Shown here in pieces: positions 31,193 through 34,950 of a DNA stretch of 34,950 nt (positions are counted from its first letter, which is position 1; each line of letters opens with the position of its first letter). Position numbers and translations under genes: made by a program. Below the pieces are notes generated by a model that worked only from the letters and a program-made list of their open reading frames with translations, had not been told where the DNA came from and did no database searches. Location of the stretch: positions 1 through 34,950 of the forward strand of contig CALABJ010000019.1 of NCBI GenBank assembly GCA_937885645.1, written 5' to 3'. This DNA is from RGIG4097 sp937885645 (lineage in GTDB: Bacteria > Bacillota > Clostridia > Christensenellales > CAG-917).

Positions 31193-32213
31193 AGGCTCAT
31201 ATCAAGTCTATGAAGCAACCGATTTTGCACCCTCCTTTGTCCTTGTCAACAAGCGCATACCTTGCCTTGTGAAAGTGGAAAAAATAGAGGAGTGCGAGAT
31301 GGTCAAAAACAAGATCATTTCAGCCTACGGAAAAGACAAATCCGTAGCCTTTTCATTTGACGGAAAAGAGGGCACTTGCGAGGCTCAAAATCTTGGTGTA
31401 TTTGATGAGGTTTTGCTCACCCCCGAAAAGGAACTGAAAGAGCGCAAACGCTTTGACCTTGGTGACCTGGAAGAGATTATGAAACGCCTCCGCGCGGACG
31501 ACGGTTGCGAGTGGGACAAAATCCAAACACATGAGTCCATCCGCATCAACCTTATTGAGGAAGCATACGAGCTTCTTGAAGGTCTTGACAAGGGGGATAG
31601 AGATATGATGCTTGAGGAGTGCGGTGACGTGCTTTTGCAAGCAGTTTTTCACACCCAAATTGCAGAGGATGAAGGGGATTTCAACTGGGCGGATATGCTG
31701 ACAGCATTGTGCAGAAAACTCCTTGACCGCCACACCCACATCTTCGGTGAAAACCACGCCGACACCCCCGAGGAAGCACTAGTATTTTGGGCAGAGGCAA
31801 AGAAGAAAGAAAAGAAGTACACTTCAAACACAGACGCTATGAGCAGAGTGCCCAAAAACTTCCCCGCACTTCTTTATGCAGAGAAGATTCAAAAGATTGC
31901 CAAGAAGTGTGGCTTTGACTGGGACGACGTCGACGGCGCAGTAGCAAAGGTGAGAGAAGAGCTTGATGAACTCCTCACCGCCACTCCCGAGCACAGACAC
32001 GAAGAGGCAGGAGACCTTCTCTTTGCAGTGTGCAACGTGCTCCGCTTTTTCAAGATAGACAATGAAATGGCACTCCACGACGCCAACAGAAAATTTGAGT
32101 CACGTTTTGCAGTGGTTGAAGAACTTGCCACTCGTGACGGCAAGAGTATGACCGACTACACCCTTGAGGAACTTGACAAGTTTTGGGATGAAGCAAAGCG
32201 TCAAGGCAAATAA
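31170..32213 (+). CDS. mazG: MazG nucleoside triphosphate pyrophosphohydrolase with a truncated YabN-like N-terminus
   Basis: The 347-residue protein hydrolyses NTPs to NMP and pyrophosphate, a housecleaning role. Two MazG domains are seen: EEAYELLEGL with EECGDVLLQ, and REELDELL with EEAGDLLFAVCN. The first ~95 residues precede them and resemble the C-terminal part of the YabN methylase-MazG linker (RIPCLVKVEKIEECEMVK); the methylase active part is missing. ATG at 31170 is preferred because GGGAG lies about seven bases upstream; ATG at 31164 is possible. It overlaps the flippase gene by 23 bases. A weak hairpin (32228-32248) follows. Confidence 0.92.
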   Translation: MALTSALKGSYQVYEATDFAPSFVLVNKRIPCLVKVEKIEECEMVKNKIISAYGKDKSVAFSFDGKEGTCEAQNLGVFDEVLLTPEKELKERKRFDLGDLEEIMKRLRADDGCEWDKIQTHESIRINLIEEAYELLEGLDKGDRDMMLEECGDVLLQAVFHTQIAEDEGDFNWADMLTALCRKLLDRHTHIFGENHADTPEEALVFWAEAKKKEKKYTSNTDAMSRVPKNFPALLYAEKIQKIAKKCGFDWDDVDGAVAKVREELDELLTATPEHRHEEAGDLLFAVCNVLRFFKIDNEMALHDANRKFESRFAVVEELATRDGKSMTDYTLEELDKFWDEAKRQGK

Positions 32214-32257
32214 GAGATGAGGTGTTCTTGCCAACAAAATGATGGCAAAATCATCTT

Positions 32258-32287
32258 TTGACAAAAACAAATAAAACACACAATAAT
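32258..32287 (+). promoter_or_regulatory. Probable promoter of dusB
   Basis: TTGACA (32258-32263) and AATAAT (32282-32287) are 18 bases apart. It gives a leader of about 35 bases before dusB. A TATAAT at 32323-32328 lies directly against the start codon and cannot by itself produce an mRNA that includes it. Confidence 0.45.
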
Positions 32288-32328
32288 GACGAAAACGGCA
32301 GTTTATTGTCGTAAAACAAAGATATAAT

Positions 32329-33252
32329 ATGCGTATTGGTGAAATTGAACTGAAATCCAACATTGTCTTTGCACCCATTGCAGGATTCTCTGATGCAGGG
32401 GCAAGACACCTGTGTGCCAAGTATGGCGCAGGTCTTTTGTACACCGAAATGGTCAGTGCAAAAGGGCTTTGCTATGGCGGTAAAGGCACTGAGGACTTGC
32501 TTCACACCACCGACACAGGAGTGCCCGCTGCAGTGCAGATTTTTGGCAGTGAGCCTGAGTTTATCTTCAAGGCTTGCCGAGATGAACGCCTAGCCAAATT
32601 TGACATAATCGACATCAATATGGGTTGTCCTGTAAGAAAGATTGTTTCAAACGGTGAAGGCAGTGCCCTTATGGAAAATCCTGCCCTAATCACCGAGATT
32701 GTGGCTTCCGCAGTTGAGGGAGGTCGTCGCCCTGTCACCGTCAAAATCCGTGCCGGTGTTGACAAGGATATTTTGGCAGTTGATTGCGCCCTTGCCGCCG
32801 AAAAAGGCGGTGCAAGTGCGGTTGCGGTGCACCCTCGTTTCCGCACTCAAATGTACAGTGGGGTGGCAGACCACACAGTGACAAAAATGGTGAAGGACGC
32901 CCTCTCAATCCCCGTCATAGCAAATGGTGACATAGTGGACAAAGCATCCCTTGAAAAGGTGAAAGAGGTGAGTGGTGCAGACGGCTTTATGATTGCCCGT
33001 GGCGCTCTTGGCAAACCCTATATTTTCAGTGAACTTTTGGGGCTTGAATATACATACGACAACAAGGCTTCAGTCCTTGAACATATCTCAATTTTGCGCC
33101 AAACACTCCCTGACAGAGTGGTTGCAAATATGATGAAATTGCAACTTTGCCACTACGCCAAAAACACCGGCAACACAAAGGCAGTTCGTATGGCTCTTGC
33201 CTCAGTCACTGACCTAAACGGCATACTGAATTTGGTGGAAGAATATCTCTAA
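32329..33252 (+). CDS. dusB: tRNA-dihydrouridine synthase B
   Basis: This flavoenzyme reduces uridines in tRNA. The 307-residue protein has the family core: VFAPIAGFSDAGAR (13-26), the catalytic-cysteine motif INMGCP (Cys100) with RKIVSNGEGSALM, a TIM-barrel pattern with KIRAG and FMIARGALGKPYIF. It is slightly shorter than E. coli DusB (321). The N-terminus MRIGEIELKSN fits the family, although no ribosome binding site precedes it. It probably has its own promoter upstream. Confidence 0.93.
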   Translation: MRIGEIELKSNIVFAPIAGFSDAGARHLCAKYGAGLLYTEMVSAKGLCYGGKGTEDLLHTTDTGVPAAVQIFGSEPEFIFKACRDERLAKFDIIDINMGCPVRKIVSNGEGSALMENPALITEIVASAVEGGRRPVTVKIRAGVDKDILAVDCALAAEKGGASAVAVHPRFRTQMYSGVADHTVTKMVKDALSIPVIANGDIVDKASLEKVKEVSGADGFMIARGALGKPYIFSELLGLEYTYDNKASVLEHISILRQTLPDRVVANMMKLQLCHYAKNTGNTKAVRMALASVTDLNGILNLVEEYL

Positions 33253-33441
33253 AATTCCACAAAATTTTCCATAAAATTTGACTGAAAATTCCGCAAAAAA
33301 TCATCACAAATATCTATTAAAAACAAGTTGATTTTCAGGGCGGAAAAATCACAAAAAAAACAACCGAAAAAAGTCCTCAAAAATTCACAAATATTTACTA
33401 AATTTTTAGAACAAAATTTAGGACAAAATCTAGGAAGAATT
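33253..33441 (+). other. AT-rich intergenic stretch with a short 12-base tandem repeat
   Basis: This gap is very AT-rich with many AAAATT/ATTTT words. Near its end a 12-base unit, GAACAAAATTTA then GGACAAAATCTA, repeats before the trmL ribosome binding site (AGGAAG). An in-frame extension of trmL passes through it, but its Lys/Gln/Asn-rich sequence does not resemble the family N-terminus. No RNA gene or promoter stands out. Confidence 0.5.
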
Positions 33442-33930
33442 ATGGCATTCAACATAGTGCTCGTAGAGCCCGAAATCCCTCAAAACACAGGCAACATTGC
33501 CCGCACCTGCGCCGCAACAGGGTCAAGACTTCATCTTGTCAAACCCTTAGGCTTTGCCATTGACGACAAGTCCTTGAAGCGCGCAGGCCTTGACTACTGG
33601 CATCTTCTTGACGTGACGGTGTATGAAAACATCGACGAATTTTTCTTGAAGAATCCCGATGGCAATAAGTGGTATCTCACCACCAAGGGCGCAAAACGCT
33701 ACGATCAAGCGTCATTTTGTGACGGAGACTATTTCATCTTCGGCAAGGAAACAAAGGGGCTCCCCGAGGAATTGTTGCACGACAACTATGACCACGCCCT
33801 TCGCATACCTATGATTGCAGACGCAAGAAGCCTCAATCTTTCAAACTCGGTTGCAATCGTAGTTTATGAAGCAATCCGCCAAAACGACCACGGCCACCTT
33901 CTTGAACAGGGCCACCTTACAAAATTTTAG
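33442..33930 (+). CDS. trmL: tRNA (cytidine/uridine-34-2'-O)-methyltransferase TrmL
   Basis: The 162-residue SPOUT methyltransferase modifies the wobble base of tRNA-Leu. Motifs are clear: EPEIPQNTGNIARTCAATG (motif 1), IFGKETKGLPEELL (motif 2) and MIADARSLNLSNSVAIVVYE (motif 3, cofactor knot). Size is normal. ATG at 33442 follows AGGAAG; the upstream extension is rejected. It follows dusB, another tRNA modification gene, by 190 AT-rich bases. Confidence 0.93.
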   Translation: MAFNIVLVEPEIPQNTGNIARTCAATGSRLHLVKPLGFAIDDKSLKRAGLDYWHLLDVTVYENIDEFFLKNPDGNKWYLTTKGAKRYDQASFCDGDYFIFGKETKGLPEELLHDNYDHALRIPMIADARSLNLSNSVAIVVYEAIRQNDHGHLLEQGHLTKF

Positions 33931-33950
33931 TCCAAAGGACTAACACTATT

Positions 33951-34559
33951 ATGAACGCAGAATTTAAGTTGAACGGAAAGATTATAGAAACAGAAAGGCT
34001 TGTCCTTCGTCCTTTCAAATGGGAAGACCTCGACGACTTTTTCACATACGCATCAGTTGAGGGTGTAGGTGAGATGGCAGGTTGGCCTCATCATGAAAAC
34101 AAGGACAAGAGCAAAGAAATCCTCACTCACTTCATTGAAGAGGACAAGACTTTTGCAGTGTGCCTCAAAGAGAACGGACGTGTTGTAGGCTCATTGGGCA
34201 TTGAGTTTTATGGCGCAGAGGACAAACTGACCGAGTTTGACGGCTACAAAGGCAGAGAAATCGGCTATGTTTTGGCAAAAGATCAATGGGGCAAGGGGCT
34301 TATGGCAGAGGCAGTGAGGGCAGTAATCAACTATCTCTTTGATGAAAAAGACCTTGATTTCCTCACCTGTGGCTACTATGACTTCAACAATCAGTCAAGA
34401 CGAGTGCAAGAGAAATGTGGATTTAAGCCATATCGCAAACTGAATATGGAAACACGTATGGGCACGGTTGAGCCCGGCGTCCTCAATCTCCTCATCAACC
34501 CGAGGAAGAATATCACTTTCAACTTCTCTCACCCCGAAACCCTCCTTTGGAAGGATTGA
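33951..34559 (+). CDS. GNAT-family N-acetyltransferase
   Basis: The 202-residue protein belongs to the RimJ/RimL-like acetyltransferase group (Acetyltransf_3): ETERLVLRPFKWEDLDDFF near the start, REIGYVLAKDQWGKGLMAEAVRAVINY (acetyl-CoA binding) and NNQSRRVQEKCGFK. It transfers an acetyl group from acetyl-CoA to an amine; the substrate is unknown. The ribosome binding site AAAGGA lies within a small hairpin (TAGTCC/GGACTA, 33928-33942) 12 bases before the ATG, so translation may be affected by structure. A strong terminator follows. Confidence 0.9.
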   Translation: MNAEFKLNGKIIETERLVLRPFKWEDLDDFFTYASVEGVGEMAGWPHHENKDKSKEILTHFIEEDKTFAVCLKENGRVVGSLGIEFYGAEDKLTEFDGYKGREIGYVLAKDQWGKGLMAEAVRAVINYLFDEKDLDFLTCGYYDFNNQSRRVQEKCGFKPYRKLNMETRMGTVEPGVLNLLINPRKNITFNFSHPETLLWKD

Positions 34560-34607
34560 TAGGAAAGCACCTGTCAAACAAAACTTTAACCAAATATAAG
34601 ACAACTC

Positions 34608-34636
34608 AAAGCGACTGCAACCGCAGTCGCTTTTTT
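34608..34636 (+). terminator. Intrinsic terminator after the acetyltransferase gene
   Basis: AAAGCGACTGC (34608-34618) pairs with its complement at 34623-34633 (loop AACC) and continues into a T-run to 34636. Confidence 0.88.
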
Positions 34637-34816
34637 ATGTTTGAGTTTAATCTATTTTTCTAAAAACCGCCATTTTCACTCAAAAACCTTAATTCAAAAT
34701 TCAAATCATCATTTTCACTTAAAAACACGATAAGTGTACCATAAAACCGCAAATTTTGTCAAAACAAGCCGAAAACGGCAATTTTAGGTGGTTTTGAGCG
34801 GATATTCAAAACACAT
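34637..34816. other. AT-rich intergenic stretch, no gene seen
   Basis: About 180 bases of AT-rich sequence, with scattered CCGCCATTTTCACT and AAAACCGC-like words but no open frame with a ribosome binding site and no RNA gene. A short, non-perfect repeat (CATTTTCACT then AAAAAC) occurs twice near 34671-34725. Confidence 0.4.
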
Positions 34817-34868
34817 AAAACACGAAACGTGTTGCAAATATATTGCCTTACAACACGTTTCGTGTTTT
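34817..34868. repeat. Long hairpin with nested palindromes beside the right end repeat
   Basis: An 18-base-pair inverted repeat, 34817-34834 with 34851-34868 and a 16-base loop, starts AAAACACGAAACGTGTTG. Each arm is itself an almost perfect palindrome (ACACG-AAA-CGTGT). On the plus strand the arm ends in TTTT then ACTTTTTAG, so it can act as a terminator. The arm motif is close to the ACACGGA(A/G)(A/C)GTGT operators at 22302-22337. Confidence 0.72.
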
Positions 34869-34881
34869 ACTTTTTAGCTTA

Positions 34882-34950
34882 TTCGAAGCGTTCTTATACA
34901 AGCACTCACTTGTTCGAAGACGGAACGCGAGGAGCAGCGGCGACGAGGAA
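34882..34950. repeat. Right copy of the GC-rich inverted repeat
   Basis: Reverse-complementary to 18-86, with 38 perfectly matching bases at the outermost end. This copy keeps a small stem, ACAAG (34898-34902) with CTTGT (34909-34913), that is disrupted in the left copy. It is cut by the window end. Confidence 0.8.

Noticed and set aside
32323..32331. TATAAT directly against the dusB ATG as a leaderless promoter
   Set aside because: Transcription would start several bases inside the gene and omit the ATG. A better promoter lies at 32258-32287.
33328..33441. Lys/Gln/Asn-rich extension of trmL
   Set aside because: It comes from AT-rich intergenic repeats, does not match TrmL proteins, and the ATG at 33442 follows AGGAAG.
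1..34950. CRISPR array, tRNA/rRNA, T-box, phage or transposon
   Set aside because: No regularly spaced long repeats, no cloverleaf or rRNA sequence, no T-box motif upstream of lysC or hom, and no transposase, integrase or phage structural gene. The terminal inverted repeats enclose ordinary housekeeping genes.

Overview
The window looks like chromosomal DNA from an anaerobic, probably gut-associated clostridial Firmicute. The reasons are Gram-positive style Shine-Dalgarno sites (AGGAGG), sigma-A type promoters (TTGACA-N17-TATAAT), many lipoproteins, cdaA, a spoVT-spoVB-mazG cluster, a DnaD/DnaI-like helicase-loading pair and a queT ECF transporter under a preQ1 riboswitch. I see no rRNA, tRNA, CRISPR array, prophage or IS element. 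A genus cannot be named from the sequence alone. Both ends of the window carry inverted copies of one GC-rich repeat (18-86 and 34882-34950), as expected for a contig that breaks at a dispersed repeat.

Layout. 1-4017: a tiny cysteine-rich peptide (minus strand), a TspO-like membrane protein, an intergenic array of small hairpins, then coaX and a run of hom, a compact phosphopantetheinyl transferase and an acyl carrier protein. 4032-7337 (minus): two lipoproteins of unknown role and a DUF2804 protein. 7641-10312: a three-gene polar amino-acid ABC transporter. Its binding protein reads as a circular permutation and its ATPase carries a ~120-residue charged insertion. 10684-14816: holA, a multispanning protein with an NPF-rich tail, the c-di-AMP synthase cdaA and a DUF1015 protein. 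14876-21923: lysC, two paralogous winged-helix/tail-anchor proteins, uvrB and uvrA.

22057-24935: an XRE repressor with a pair of operator-like palindromes on its promoter, a divergent MarR regulator that looks leaderless, and an AT-richer subtilisin-like lipoprotein. 24994-28133 (minus): a DnaI/DnaC-like AAA+ ATPase, a DnaD-like protein with about four DDBH2-like modules, and queT with its preQ1-I riboswitch. 28184-34559: a flavin reductase, a small conserved protein, spoVT-spoVB-mazG, dusB, trmL and a GNAT acetyltransferase. 34560-34881 is AT-rich with a terminator and a long hairpin made of nested palindromes.

Connections: lysC and hom are two steps of the aspartate pathway but lie about 12 kb apart. 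The PPTase is probably the enzyme that activates the neighbouring ACP. uvrB-uvrA form a repair operon. The DnaD-like and DnaI-like genes form a replication-initiation operon. The strongest candidate for something undescribed is the transporter at 7641-10312, because two of its three subunits have unusual architecture.
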